The translations under genes and the position numbers were made by a program. From JAFECT01 sp963838235 (GTDB lineage: Bacteria > Pseudomonadota > Alphaproteobacteria > Caulobacterales > Caulobacteraceae), in contig CAWIQJ010000005.1 in the NCBI GenBank assembly GCA_963838235.1, positions 1,550,001-1,614,000 on the forward strand: DNA of 64,000 bases. Direction: 5' to 3'. This document shows, piece after piece, positions 7,773 through 16,136 of this stretch; positions within the stretch are counted from its first letter, which is position 1; every line of letters begins with the position of its first letter. Under the pieces are notes generated by a model. That model worked only from the letters and a program-made list of their open reading frames with translations, was not told the DNA's origin and did no database searches.

Positions 7773-8729
7773 TTACTGCACGTCCCGGATCGCCGCGTGG
7801 GCTTTTTCGTTGCGGCACACCAAGCACAACTCCTGCGTCAGCATGAACTTGGTGCTGTCGCCGGTGTCGGAGAGCTGTTTCGACTTCACGCCGTCGAGCA
7901 CGCCGAGCGCGAAATACTCCGGATCGGCCAGCAGCACGTCGCGGGTCAGGCCGTAGGGGTGCGGGATCAGGGCGAGGTTGCCGAAATCGCTCACGTACAC
8001 GTCGGCGGCGCCATAGATGGTCGCCATATGGCCGCCCGACGCCTCGGCGCGGATGTCGGCGATGCCGGTGAAGGTCGAGAACTCCTGCTTCTGGGTCGGG
8101 CCCATATAGGCCTGCTTCGGCCGCGCGCCGTTGGAGAACGCGCTCGCCAGCACCGCCTTGACCAGCGTCTCGGTGAAGGTGCGCTGGGTCCCGTTGGTCG
8201 CCGCCGACACCACCCCGGTGGCATAACCGCCGTCGGCGCCGCCGGCCCCCTTGGAGGTGTTCGAGGTCAGCCACGCCAGGGCGCCGGCGGTCTTGCGCGC
8301 CGTGCCGCCGGATTCCGCGTTGGAGGCGTAGTTGCCGATCACGCGCATCTCGACGTCGCGCCGCAGCTCGATGCCCTTCAGCACCTTCTGCCGGTTGATT
8401 TCGGACTTGCGCCCGGCCTTGTCGACGATCTCGGCCGTGCGCGAAACGATGAAGCTCTTGCGGTAGATCTGGTTGTAGTCGCCCACGCGCGTGGTCAGGT
8501 TCGGCGCATCGAAGGACGAAATGTCGTCGCCTTCGAGCTGCGCGTTGGTCGACGACGGCGTGGCCAGGGATTCCAACTGCCACTCGTGGAACACGGCGGT
8601 GGCGTTGGTCTTGCCGATGTTGGCGACGAAGGGGGTTTCTTCCGGAGCGACGCGATAGATCACGTCCTCCAGGTCTTCACGGTCGCCGACGTTGGTCAGG
8701 GTGGTGACGATATTGGTCGGTGCGGACAT
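7773..8729 (-). CDS. Major capsid protein, SU10-like (DUF5309 type)
   Basis: The 318-residue protein fits the SU10 major capsid family in length and motifs. Near the N-terminus are EDLEDVIYRVAPEETPFVA, then HEWQLESLA, and the well-conserved RVGDYNQIYRKSFIVSRTAE segment, followed by an ELRRDVEMRVIGN helix. These form the N-arm, E-loop and spine elements of an HK97-fold capsid subunit. It lies just after the scaffold gene, as usual. GAGAGAG upstream of ATG 8729 is a plausible ribosome site. This is one of the firmest phage assignments here. Confidence 0.9.
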   Translation of the reverse strand: MSAPTNIVTTLTNVGDREDLEDVIYRVAPEETPFVANIGKTNATAVFHEWQLESLATPSSTNAQLEGDDISSFDAPNLTTRVGDYNQIYRKSFIVSRTAEIVDKAGRKSEINRQKVLKGIELRRDVEMRVIGNYASNAESGGTARKTAGALAWLTSNTSKGAGGADGGYATGVVSAATNGTQRTFTETLVKAVLASAFSNGARPKQAYMGPTQKQEFSTFTGIADIRAEASGGHMATIYGAADVYVSDFGNLALIPHPYGLTRDVLLADPEYFALGVLDGVKSKQLSDTGDSTKFMLTQELCLVCRNEKAHAAIRDVQ

Positions 8730-8741
8730 TCAGCATCTCTC

Positions 8742-9731
8742 TCAGGTTCGGGCGTTGAGCAAATCGACCGCGTCGTTGCGGCTGCGCGACTGGGCGAAGC
8801 GGCTGCCCGCCTCCTGCACGGCGCGTCTCTGCGGGGTTGCGGCCACGGGCGCCGCGGACGGGCGAAGACCCGGCCGGGACGGCGCGCGCGCCGGCGGGGT
8901 CTGGCCCGGACTCTGGGCCGGCGCGGCGGCGTTCAACCGGTCCCAGTTCATCGCCTTTTCGGCCAGGATCATCTCCTGGGCGCCGATGCCGCGCAGGGCT
9001 GAACGATCGATGCCCTGGCTCAGCAGATAGCGGCCGATCGCCTGGCGCTTTTCCGCATCGGAGGCGAGCTTCGGGTGCAGCTGGTTCAGCTTGCCGTTCT
9101 CGCTCGCCACATAGGCGTTGAATGCGTGGTGATCGGCGTGGGCCTGGGCCTGGTGCGCGGCGCCGGTCAGCGCGCTCAGCTGCGCCTGGCGCTTGTGCGC
9201 GTGGGTGTAGTGGATCGCGCGCAGGGCGCCGGCCAGGCGCGGGTCGGTGCGTTCCACCTGGTCCCAGTCGACCTGCGCCCAGCTGATCGGGCGCCCTTGC
9301 GGGTCCGTGACGCCGGGAACGGTCTCCTGGTCGAGGCCGGGCGCGGCGCTGATCGCGGCGTGGGCGGCGGCGCCCAGGCTCTGCGCGTGTTGCAGCGCGC
9401 CGTTGGCCTGGTCGCGCAGGCGCGCGGCGTCCTGGAACACCTTGCCCGCGGCCGCGACGCGGTTGCGCTCGTTGTGCAGGATGATCGCCTGCGCCTCGCG
9501 CGGCAGGCCGTCGAACACCGCCTTGTGCTCCGCCGTCCAGAACGGCGGCGCGGCGAGCGGTTGGGCGTCGGCCTCCGCCCCGTCATCGTCGTCGGTCGTG
9601 GCGTCGCCGGGTGCTGCGGCGTCGTCGTCGGTCTCGATCGTCAGCGTGGGCGCGTCGCGTCCGCTGATCAGGCCGACCGCCTGTTTGGTGGTGATCGCGC
9701 CCGTCGCGGGCGTGGGATCTTTGGCAGCCAT
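8742..9731 (-). CDS. Phage scaffolding protein
   Basis: The 329-residue protein has an acidic N-terminal region (TDDDDGAEAD), then the PPFWTAEHKAVFDGLPREAQ motif common to scaffold-like proteins of this phage type, a long Ala/Gln/His-rich helical centre, and a disordered Pro/Arg-rich C-terminus. The location immediately upstream of the capsid gene and the charge and helix layout match internal scaffolds that direct procapsid assembly. AAAGGA lies seven bases before ATG 9731. Confidence 0.75.
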   Translation of the reverse strand: MAAKDPTPATGAITTKQAVGLISGRDAPTLTIETDDDAAAPGDATTDDDDGAEADAQPLAAPPFWTAEHKAVFDGLPREAQAIILHNERNRVAAAGKVFQDAARLRDQANGALQHAQSLGAAAHAAISAAPGLDQETVPGVTDPQGRPISWAQVDWDQVERTDPRLAGALRAIHYTHAHKRQAQLSALTGAAHQAQAHADHHAFNAYVASENGKLNQLHPKLASDAEKRQAIGRYLLSQGIDRSALRGIGAQEMILAEKAMNWDRLNAAAPAQSPGQTPPARAPSRPGLRPSAAPVAATPQRRAVQEAGSRFAQSRSRNDAVDLLNART

Positions 9732-9818
9732 GATGTCCTTTCGTAGTCCGATCCGCGCAAGGCGGTTGTCGGTGGGTGGGGGGCAGTGAGGAAAAGGAGT
9801 GAATGAGCGCGTGCTTGC

Positions 9819-9869
9819 ACCCTCCCCTGGAAGGGGAGGGTCGCCTCGCGAGAGCGAGCGGGGTGGGGT
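9819..9869. repeat. Extragenic palindromic repeat, GGGGAGGG/GGGGTGGGG type
   Basis: CCCTCCCCT...AGGGGAGGG forms one hairpin and is followed by GCGAGCGGGGTGGGG, whose end pairs with the opening CACCC. A close copy lies at 33263-33316 in the host chromosome. Confidence 0.8.
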
Positions 9870-9918
9870 TACAAGCGCAACGCCGACACAGCGTGACGCG
9901 CCCGGCGCCCCCTAAGTC

Positions 9919-10041
9919 TCCGCTCATCCCGGCGAATGCCGGGACCCAGATCGTAAGGCGCGCCGTCGGTGATTTGGGCTCTTAAATTTCCTGGCGTTCC
10001 GCTTTGTAATCTGGGTCCCGGCATTCGCCGGGATGAGCGGA
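9919..10041. repeat. Inverted pair of a ~33 bp extragenic repeat
   Basis: The left arm (9919-9952) reads CGCTCATCCCGGCGAATGCC and onward; the right arm (10008-10041) is its reverse complement, ending GGGATGAGCGG. Each arm is also internally palindromic (CCCGGCGAATGCCGGG). A second inverted pair occurs at 17701-17940. Confidence 0.9.
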
Positions 10042-10081
10042 TAAAAAAGGTGAATGACTAGGTTGCGCGAGCCTCGCGCCC

Positions 10082-10774
10082 CTACCCGTCCGTCAGCGCC
10101 TCGTACGCCCCGCGGATCACGCGGTAGCATTCGCAGGCGCGCTGCTCGAGGCGCGGCCGGTCGCAGATCTCCACCGCACCGCGCGTGTAGTCGATCAGGC
10201 CTTCGTCCTTCAGCGCGCTGGCGAGCAGGCTCACGGTCGAGCGCTGCATCCCCACCATGATGGCCATATAGTCCTGGGTCAGGGCGAACGTCGCCCCGCC
10301 GGTGCGATCCGACGTCAACAGCAGCCAGCGCGCCAGCCGCGCCGGCCCTTCGTGCAGCACATTGCACGCCACCGACTGCTGCGCCTGCAGCACCTCGGCC
10401 GCCGCGTGTCGCAGCAACAAGGTCATCAGCGCCGGGCTCTCGTTCGCCCGCGCCCGCAGCCGCAGCCCCGGCAAGGTGATGCCCGCCCCGGCGATCTGGG
10501 CGAACACGCGCGGGCCCGAAACCCCGCCCGTCAGACCGGGCAGCAGCCCCGCCACGCTTTCATAGCCGAGCGTCGCCGCCTCCACGCTGCGCTCGTCGGC
10601 CATCACCGTGACCGAAGACAGCACTGCGCTCGAGGGGAAAAACACCTGTTCCACCACCGCGCCCGGCGCGTAGAGCACGTCGCCGCGGCCCAGGGATACT
10701 TCGCGCATGTCAGAAAATAGCGCGGCAATGTCCGGCGCCGGGAAGGCGCCCAAGGCTAAATTCCTGAATTTCAC
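10082..10774 (-). CDS. Crp/Fnr family transcriptional regulator
   Basis: The 230-residue protein starts at GTG 10774. Residues 1-120 form a cyclic-nucleotide-binding-like beta-roll (GRGDVLYAPGAVVEQVFFPSSAV), and the C-terminus is a winged helix (ALTQDYMAIMVGMQRSTVSLLASAL...YTRGAVEICDR). There is no cysteine cluster at the N-terminus, so it is not an iron-sulphur FNR. The form resembles the many Crp-like proteins of alphaproteobacteria with unknown ligand. It interrupts the phage head operon between scaffold and portal, so it may be a moron gene serving the lysogen or phage; its targets are unknown. Confidence 0.85.
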   Translation of the reverse strand: MKFRNLALGAFPAPDIAALFSDMREVSLGRGDVLYAPGAVVEQVFFPSSAVLSSVTVMADERSVEAATLGYESVAGLLPGLTGGVSGPRVFAQIAGAGITLPGLRLRARANESPALMTLLLRHAAAEVLQAQQSVACNVLHEGPARLARWLLLTSDRTGGATFALTQDYMAIMVGMQRSTVSLLASALKDEGLIDYTRGAVEICDRPRLEQRACECYRVIRGAYEALTDG

Positions 10775-11052
10775 CGAAATCGTTCGATTTGCCGACGCCG
10801 CCCAAATGGTTGGCGCGATAGAATACGAACGATATCACGTTTCAACCCCCGCGAATTCAAATATCCGGGTCGCGAAAACATTATTCGTGGAGAGATAGAC
10901 TATAATTCTATTCAACAACGCAAACTGTATGGTGACGCTTTTTTATGTCTGGTTGCTCAAATTTAGCGTCTGGCGTAAGACACTCCATCGCCGGGTAAGC
11001 AACGGGACGCCCGCGGCTGAGAGTGATCGTGCTCCCCCCGGAGAGCGCCGCC
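10775..11052. other. AT-richer intergenic region, probable promoter area
   Basis: This stretch is clearly AT-richer than its surroundings and lies between the leftward Crp/Fnr gene and a rightward small gene. It contains TATAAT at 10901-10906, though no good -35 is spaced correctly. A 63-codon rightward frame overlapping the regulator's start is not convincing. Confidence 0.45.
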
Positions 11053-11229
11053 ATGGTCCAGGACGAAACCTACTTTCGCGGCCAGGCCGCCCGCTGCCGC
11101 CGCCTCGCCGCCGACATCGGCGACCCGGACGTCAGCCAGCACCTGAAAGACATGGCGCGGGAATACGACCGCCAGGCCGACGACGCCGCTGCGGACGTGA
11201 CGCTCGGTGCGGGCGCGAGCAAAGACTAG
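11053..11229 (+). CDS. Small conserved alphaproteobacterial-type protein
   Basis: From ATG 11053 the product has 58 residues; this start follows GGAGAG, unlike GTG 11023. The helical core DETYFRGQAARCRRLAADIG and LKDMAREYDRQAD matches a kind of short helical protein widespread in alphaproteobacteria, of unknown function. It is on the opposite strand to the phage head operon and overlaps the 3' end of the convergent phage gene by four bases, so it may be a moron or host gene. Confidence 0.7.
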   Translation: MVQDETYFRGQAARCRRLAADIGDPDVSQHLKDMAREYDRQADDAAADVTLGAGASKD

Positions 11230-11480
11230 CGCCGGGCCCGCTCCACGATCGCCTCTACGACCCGCCCGTCCTCAACCGCGGCAAACAGATCGCTGCGCAC
11301 CACATCGAGCGTCTTGACGATGCGCCAGCACTCCTCGCGCGTGTCGGTATCGGCGGCGGCGGTGGACAACCACTTCTCCACCGCGCCCTCACGCAGCTTC
11401 GCGAACGCCGCATCGGTCTGGCTCAACTCCGCACGCGCCCGCCCCGCCCGATTGCGCCGCCGGTCGAGGTCGTCGGTCAT
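11226..11480 (-). CDS. Small helical phage protein (unknown)
   Basis: An 84-residue product from ATG 11480; the longer frame upstream runs through a hairpin and portal 3' sequence and is discarded. The sequence is charged and helical (MTDDLDRRRNRAGRARAELS, then REECWRIVKTLDVVRSDLF). It follows the portal gene in the leftward operon. No family is recognised. Confidence 0.6.
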   Translation of the reverse strand: MTDDLDRRRNRAGRARAELSQTDAAFAKLREGAVEKWLSTAAADTDTREECWRIVKTLDVVRSDLFAAVEDGRVVEAIVERARR

Positions 11481-11511
11481 GGAAAACTCCAATGTCTTAG
11501 ATGCGACGCCT

Positions 11512-11553
11512 CTTCTCCTCCCCCGTGAGCGGCAGCGAACGGGGGAGGAGAAG
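11512..11553 (-). terminator. Strong hairpin downstream of the portal gene
   Basis: A perfect 15-bp stem (CTTCTCCTCCCCCGT with its complement) and a 12-base loop begin four bases after the portal stop. It lacks a U-tract. A diverged copy of the same sequence occurs at about 49866-49903, so it is also a dispersed repeat. Confidence 0.6.
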
Positions 11554-11556
11554 CCG

Positions 11557-13690
11557 TCAGCTCTGCTTCGCCGCCAGCTTCTCCCGCGCCACCTGCGCGT
11601 CGAGGTCGGCCTTGTACCGCGCTGTCTGCGCATCGGCCTGGATCTTCGCCAGGCTCAGCGCCTGGTCGTTCTGCAGTTTCGCCGCCGCATTCTGCTGGTC
11701 GGCTTCGAACTGGGCCTGGGCGCGTTGTGCATCGCCGGCGGCGCGTTGTTGGGCGATCTGCAGCTGGGCCTGCATCGCCTGAACCTGCGCCGCCGCCGGG
11801 TCGGGCGGCGACGGGGGCGGACCTGCCGGCGTCGGATGCGCCTGCTGTGCCGCCAGCTGCGGCGCCGGGTCGGTGATGAAGCGTTGCGGGTCCTTGAACC
11901 CCAACCCCCGCGTCACGAACTGCTCGATCGCGTTATAGACGTTCTGCGGCGTCACGATCTGCACGCCCATCTGGCCCTGCACGCTGCCCACCTGCTGCAA
12001 CAGCGACAGCAGCGCCTGGCCCGTCTGCGCCGCCTGGGCCTGGCCGCCGGAGCCGACGCCCAGGTGGATGGTCATGTCGTCGCGCTCGCTCCACTCGGTC
12101 GGATCGACCGCGACCCAACCTCCCGTCAGGCGCACCACCTGCGCCCGCTCCGAATGGGTGCGCAACATCTCGTGCACGCCCAGCCACAGGTCCTTGAACC
12201 CGGTCTCGGCGAAGATGCGCGCGATCATCCGCACCCGCTTCTGCGCATTGGACAGCATGGCCAGGGCGCCGGTCGCGGTGTCGTGCAGGGTGTCGGGGTT
12301 CAAGCCCTGCGAATTGCGCAATATGCCCGAGCGGTTCTCCCCCGCCACGCTCATCAGCTCGAGCGCGCCGGCGACATCGAAGCCCAGCGCGCCGGACTGC
12401 AACGGCGCCACCGCGTCGGAGCCGCCGCGCACCCGCACCGGAATCCCCGGCTCCTGGCGCAGCAGGTCGTCGATGGTGAATTCGGTCGCCTTGTTCATGT
12501 CGACCTGGACCCGCTGGTTCAGGGCGAAATAGCCGCTGTCGAGCAGCATCCGGGTCAGGGCGGTCTTGATCCGCTGGATCTCGATCAGCAGGTCCGCGAC
12601 CGAGCGGCCGTAGAACCGGTGCGTCATCGGATAGGGGGTGATGGCGGCGAACTGGATGCGGTTGGCGCGCGCGTGCTCCAGCACCACCCCGCCCTCGCCG
12701 CTGCCGCCGGTGACCACGCGCCAGATCGTGCTCTGGCCGTCGTCGCCGCACAGGCGGATGAAGTGTTCGGTGATCTGGACCTGACGCAGATAGGCGTCGG
12801 ACTGGCCGGACGCCATGAACTGCGTCTGCTCGCCGGCGGTGTCGCGCGCCTGCTGCACCTGGTCGGCCAGGGACGGCGCGCCGTAGGGCGGCAGCACCGC
12901 GACCTTGTCCGGGTCGTAACCCATGGCGATCAGGTCCTGGGCGCGCGGGCGCGAGCGCATGCAGCAATAGGTCGCCTCGCGCAGTTTCACCGTGTCGCGC
13001 GCCACCGAAAAATCCTCCGGCGCCACCGCCTGCACGCACACCCGTCCGCCGCGGCCGTCGTAACGCACGGTGAAACTGAAGCTCGGTTCCGGCGCGGGGG
13101 CGCCGTTCTGCTGCGCCTGCGCCGCGGCCTCCGGATCGGGCGGGTCCTGGCGCACGTCCTCCACATAGGTCGACGGATCGTCCATCGCCGCGCGCCGCGC
13201 CAGGTTCAGCTCGAGCTCGCTCTTGCCGGTGAACTGTTCCAGGGTCGAGCGGTCATAGCCCTCCCACCACCACTTGATCACGCCGGTCTTCGACAGCAGC
13301 GCGTCCTTGATTGCGGTGTAGAAGATGTCGAAGCCGTCGTTCTGGCGCAGGATGGTGGTGTTGACCACCTCCGTCTCCTGTTTCGCCGCCGCCTCGTCGG
13401 CCGCGTTCTCGGCGTCGAAGGTGGCCACGTCCTCGCCGCCGATGAAGATCTCCACCAGGTCGGGCAGCACCGTCTCGATCGCGTCGGCCACGTCGGTGGA
13501 ATGCGCCTTGGACCGGTTCTCCGGCACGCGCATTTCGGGCATGTGGCCCTTGTAGTAGTTCAGCGCCTCGATGCGGTCGTGCGACAGATCGTAGTCGTTC
13601 TCGAAGCCCACGGACTTCGCGCTCGGCCTCGAGACAGACCTGCAGCAGATAATCCGCATCGACCTCCAGCGCGGAAGCAAGCTCAGCCAT
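11557..13690 (-). CDS. Phage portal protein (one apparent frameshift near 13616)
   Basis: The body of the protein (SVGFENDYDLSHDRIEAL... to the C-terminus, about 690 residues) is a portal of the P22/SU10 class, with a long Gln/Ala-rich coiled C-terminal tail. Its natural N-terminus, MAELASALEVDADYLLQVCL, begins at ATG 13690 in a different frame. That ATG overlaps the upstream stop as ATGA, which supports it as the true start. Dropping one A from GAAGTCC at about 13616 joins the two parts into a continuous portal. An alternative ATG at 13680 would give an unrelated leader. The portal forms the DNA channel and terminase docking site; if the frameshift is real the phage is defective. Confidence 0.85.
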
Positions 13691-13854
13691 CAGCGGTCCT
13701 CACGCTTCTGGCGCCCGATCCACGCCTGCGCCTGCCGCCGCGACGCAAACCCGCGCCGCACCGTGCGCCCGGAGCGCGCATCGAACACGAACCAGGCCCC
13801 GTTGGGCTCAAACGAACAGCCAAAGGGAACGGGCGCGCCCGTCGGAACGGTCAT
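13690..13854 (-). CDS. 54-residue phage protein (unknown)
   Basis: A short gene from ATG 13854 whose stop overlaps the portal start by four bases. It has an aromatic beta-like segment (FEPNGAWFVFDARSGRTVRRG) and a basic C-terminal helix (SRRQAQAWIGRQKRED), consistent with a small nucleic-acid-binding or structural protein. No family is recognised. Longer frames upstream are out of keeping with the neighbouring genes. Confidence 0.6.
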   Translation of the reverse strand: MTVPTGAPVPFGCSFEPNGAWFVFDARSGRTVRRGFASRRQAQAWIGRQKREDR

Positions 13855-14030
13855 TGGGCGAGCCTTTCGTGACTGGATTTGGAAGGAGCGCGCGAGGCTG
13901 CTCGCGAGCCTCCTCCCCTGTGCGGGACGCGCGGGGCAAGCGCCTAACTTATCGGTGGGTTGGTGAAGGCGCGAACGCGTAAGCAGATGTCGAGGAAGAT
14001 CAAGCGACTGCGAAATAAGCAGCGGCTGCG

Positions 14031-14600
14031 CTAAGCGACGTCGCCGGCGTGGTCCGCAGGCACAATCTGCATGACGCTGTGCGCGGCCGCGGCCGAAAGG
14101 CCCTCTGCGATCGGGGCGGAGATCGCTGCGCCGCCCTCCCCCGCAACCACCGGCACGACCTTGCCGCCGACGCTGTCGGACAGCGAGCCCAACCCCGCGC
14201 CGAGGCTCGCGACGATCGGGACATAGGTCGCCGGCCCCGAGCCTCCGCCTGTGTCCGCGAGCGTCGGCACGATCGCGGGGCCGGGTGCAGCGCCGGCCGC
14301 TCCGTCGGAGGGGACGACCGGCATGACCTTGCTCACCGGTCCGCTGGATGCGGGAAGGTAGATCGGGTTGTCGGACGCGCCCCCGTCCGGCCACGTCCCC
14401 GAGCCGTTGAGGATGTCGTCCATCATCGCCGGATCGGCGGACAGGTCGTAGCCGCCGACCGTGACGTCCGGCAAACCCGCCGTCGGATCGCCGGCCGGCG
14501 CGTCGTCGCTGTCGTCGTCTTGCGTCTGCATCGCGTCGATCGGCGCGTCATCCTGATCAGCGACGTCGTCGCTGTCGTCGTCGTACGGAGAATAGAGCAT
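14031..14600 (-). CDS. Acidic phage protein of unknown function
   Basis: The 189-residue product starts at ATG 14600. Its first 60 residues are strongly acidic (DDDSDDVADQDD, then QTQDDDSDD); the remainder is Gly/Ala/Pro/Val-rich with repeated VxPVVP-like segments (KVMPVVP, PAIVPTLAD, KVVPVVAG). The low-complexity repeats suggest an extended or fibrous protein. The position between TerL and portal is typical of accessory virion genes. No known domain is seen. Confidence 0.6.
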   Translation of the reverse strand: MLYSPYDDDSDDVADQDDAPIDAMQTQDDDSDDAPAGDPTAGLPDVTVGGYDLSADPAMMDDILNGSGTWPDGGASDNPIYLPASSGPVSKVMPVVPSDGAAGAAPGPAIVPTLADTGGGSGPATYVPIVASLGAGLGSLSDSVGGKVVPVVAGEGGAAISAPIAEGLSAAAAHSVMQIVPADHAGDVA

Positions 14601-14650
14601 CGCGGGCTGCCTCAAAGGGGAAGAGAAGGTGTGGGCGCAAGGCGCCGGGA

Positions 14651-15073
14651 TCAGAACACCCCGTCCGGCGGCGTGTATTCCACGCCCACGACCACCGTCC
14701 CCGCCGGGCTGGTCCCGCCGTTGGCGGTGAGCGTCGCGTGCAGCGCCTGGCCCGAGGGCCACGCCTGCAGGTCGGCCACGTGACCGGTCGCCTGGGTCAG
14801 GCCGGTGCGGCCGGCGGCGGCCTTCACGTCGGTGTTGGCGACATAGCTCGCGTCGCCGCTCGCCGTGCCGATGGTCAGGTTGATGTTGGTCGGCGAGCCG
14901 GTGAACGCCGTAGGGTTCTGGTACCAGAACGCCAAGTCGCTGGCGCCGCCGGGGATGGCGTTGTCGGTCGCCGCGTCGGTCGTGGCGCCCGCGCTCATGG
15001 CGAGCGTGATGTGCTTGGTCACCCGCGGGCGCCCGCCCTCCTGGGCTTTGATCTTCTGAGCCGTCGTGGCCAT
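14651..15073 (-). CDS. Phage protein, possible decoration or structural protein
   Basis: A 140-residue protein from ATG 15073 with AGGAG ten bases upstream. The sequence is beta-rich and low in charge (HITLAMSAGATTDAATDNA, SDLAFWYQNPTAF, NINLTIGTASGDASY, TVVVGVEYTPPDGVF), resembling small virion surface proteins. No specific match can be made from the sequence alone. Confidence 0.6.
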   Translation of the reverse strand: MATTAQKIKAQEGGRPRVTKHITLAMSAGATTDAATDNAIPGGASDLAFWYQNPTAFTGSPTNINLTIGTASGDASYVANTDVKAAAGRTGLTQATGHVADLQAWPSGQALHATLTANGGTSPAGTVVVGVEYTPPDGVF

Positions 15074-15300
15074 GGTTTCGGTTGCTCCTGTGCAAGGATT
15101 TGGCGATTTGTCTGATGTTCGCCGCCCTCCCCGGTCAGGAGAGGATCGCCGCGTGACCGTGATCGGGCGGTCCGCCGGAGGCGGTGGGGCGCAAGTCTCG
15201 AGTGCGCCATACGCAAGGCGTGCGGCCGTCTCCCTCGCCCCGCCTGCTGCCGCAGTCGAGGAAGGATCGAACCCGAATCGCCGTTCTGCGTTGACCCTCT

Positions 15301-15474
15301 ATGCAGCTCCGCTTGCCAGGGCCCGCGTTCCGAATCGATCGCCCCGTCGTGGGCGACGCGGACAACCGCGAACACTGCCCGCTCTGCCGCGAAACCTTCG
15401 ACCGCCGCGACCTCGCCGCCGTCCTCTGGCACGCCGACCCTGACCACGCGCCGGAACCGCGCAAGATGAATTGA
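15301..15474 (+). CDS. 57-residue zinc-finger-like protein
   Basis: Reading from ATG 15301 gives MQLRLPGPAF..., with HCPLCRETFDRRD followed by WHADPDH: two Cys and two His spaced like a small zinc-binding module. Similar short CPxC...H...H proteins occur in alphaproteobacterial genomes and phages, as I recall, with unknown function. It lies on the strand opposite to the phage operon and is followed at once by a palindrome at 15485. The 227 bases upstream (15074-15300) show no other gene. Confidence 0.55.
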   Translation: MQLRLPGPAFRIDRPVVGDADNREHCPLCRETFDRRDLAAVLWHADPDHAPEPRKMN

Positions 15475-15484
15475 ACAAAGCGCC

Positions 15485-15508
15485 CTGTCCTCCCTCGAGG
15501 GAGGACAG
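15485..15508. repeat. Perfect 24-base palindrome
   Basis: Two 12-base arms (CTGTCCTCCCTC and its complement) abut with no loop, 10 bases after the zinc-finger-like gene and within a longer GC-rich repeat ending near 15535 (GCGAGCGCAGCGAGCAGGAG). It belongs with the other CTCCC/GGGAG extragenic repeats in this window and could terminate or protect transcripts from either side. Confidence 0.75.
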
Positions 15509-15537
15509 CGAGCGCAGCGAGCAGGAGGGAAGTCGTT

Positions 15538-15897
15538 TCAGCCGCAACGCTCAGCGATGAGCGAGGGGGAGATGGCGTCTAGGCCGCCTTCAGACTCAGC
15601 CGGATCCTCGATCTCTACGAACGCGCTGTCCGCGTCCTGCACGTCCAGGCTGACGCCGATCTCGACGCCGTCGGCCAGGCGCAGACGCGCCGCCTTCAGC
15701 TTCGCGAACGCGGCGAACGCGCCGTCGATCCAGCCGGTCGCCGTGCGGCGCTCGCCTTCGTCGAAGATGTCGATGGCGTAGGCCACCGGCACTTCGCGCT
15801 TGCGCCCGACCAGCATGACGCCGTCGCCGCGCAGGGTGCGCGTGAGCCGCATCGGCGACTTGCCGCGGCCACGGCCGCTGCCGGTGTTCACGAACAT
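15538..15897 (-). CDS. Phage protein of unknown function
   Basis: A 119-residue protein from ATG 15897, overlapping the upstream gene by ten bases. The RGDGVMLVGRKREVPVAYAIDIFDEGERRTATGWIDG region suggests a small beta-barrel-like fold, and the C-terminus is acidic with strand-like segments (GVEIGVSLDVQDADSAFVEIEDP). It sits between the terminase and portal genes. No known domain is recognised. Confidence 0.55.
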   Translation of the reverse strand: MFVNTGSGRGRGKSPMRLTRTLRGDGVMLVGRKREVPVAYAIDIFDEGERRTATGWIDGAFAAFAKLKAARLRLADGVEIGVSLDVQDADSAFVEIEDPAESEGGLDAISPSLIAERCG

Positions 15898-16136
15898 GGC
15901 GTCGCCCTCGCTCTCGTCTTCGTCGCGGCCCGCAGCGCGGTCGCGTCGGCCGCGCGCCGGTCGATGTGCGCGCGCAGGGACGCTTCGGACGCGGCCGGCT
16001 TGCGGAACGCCGCCAACAGCGCCGAATGCACGAAGAACAGCGCCTCGTTCGCATCCGTCGCCAGTCCGGCGGCGTGCACGCGCAGCGGCTTCGCCAGCCT
16101 GAGGGTTTCGAGGTGGGTGGTGGAGGGAAGACTCAA
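15888..16136 (-). CDS. Small helical protein, resembles sigma-70 region 2
   Basis: An 82-residue product starting at TTG 16136, seven bases after GGAG. The segment HLETLRLAKPLRVHAAGLAT, then DANEALFFVHSALLAAFRKP, follows the spacing of ECF sigma region 2 (L..LRAYAR.LT.D...A.DLVQETLLRA), but the acidic DLVQE box is replaced and no region 4 follows. It could be a phage-encoded sigma-like or anti-sigma fragment, or simply a helical phage protein. The similarity is by eye and weak. Confidence 0.45.
   Translation of the reverse strand: MSLPSTTHLETLRLAKPLRVHAAGLATDANEALFFVHSALLAAFRKPAASEASLRAHIDRRAADATALRAATKTRARATPCS

Larger units (their letters stand above)
9732..10081. other. Repeat-rich intergenic region without a gene
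   Basis: No credible coding frame is seen between the scaffold start and the Crp/Fnr stop. The gap holds one GGGGAG-type palindromic repeat (about 9819-9869) and an inverted pair of the ATCCCGGCGAATGCCGGGAC repeat (9919-9952 and 10008-10041). The pair could form a large stem-loop. Confidence 0.7.

Noticed and set aside
10707..10898. A 63-codon rightward gene overlapping the Crp/Fnr start
   Set aside because: No ribosome site, and its first third is antisense to the regulator; the rest is promoter-like AT-rich DNA.
13600..13690. Programmed ribosomal frameshifting in the portal gene
   Set aside because: No slippery heptamer or following pseudoknot is evident, and similar single-base shifts occur in five unrelated genes.
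11314..13872. An 852-codon rightward reading frame
   Set aside because: It is antisense to the portal gene, with Arg/His/Leu-rich composition typical of a mirror frame in GC-rich DNA.
15240..15300. A possible tRNA on the minus strand (GGGTTCGATCC-like T-loop)
   Set aside because: The T-stem does not pair and no acceptor or anticodon arms can be formed around it.
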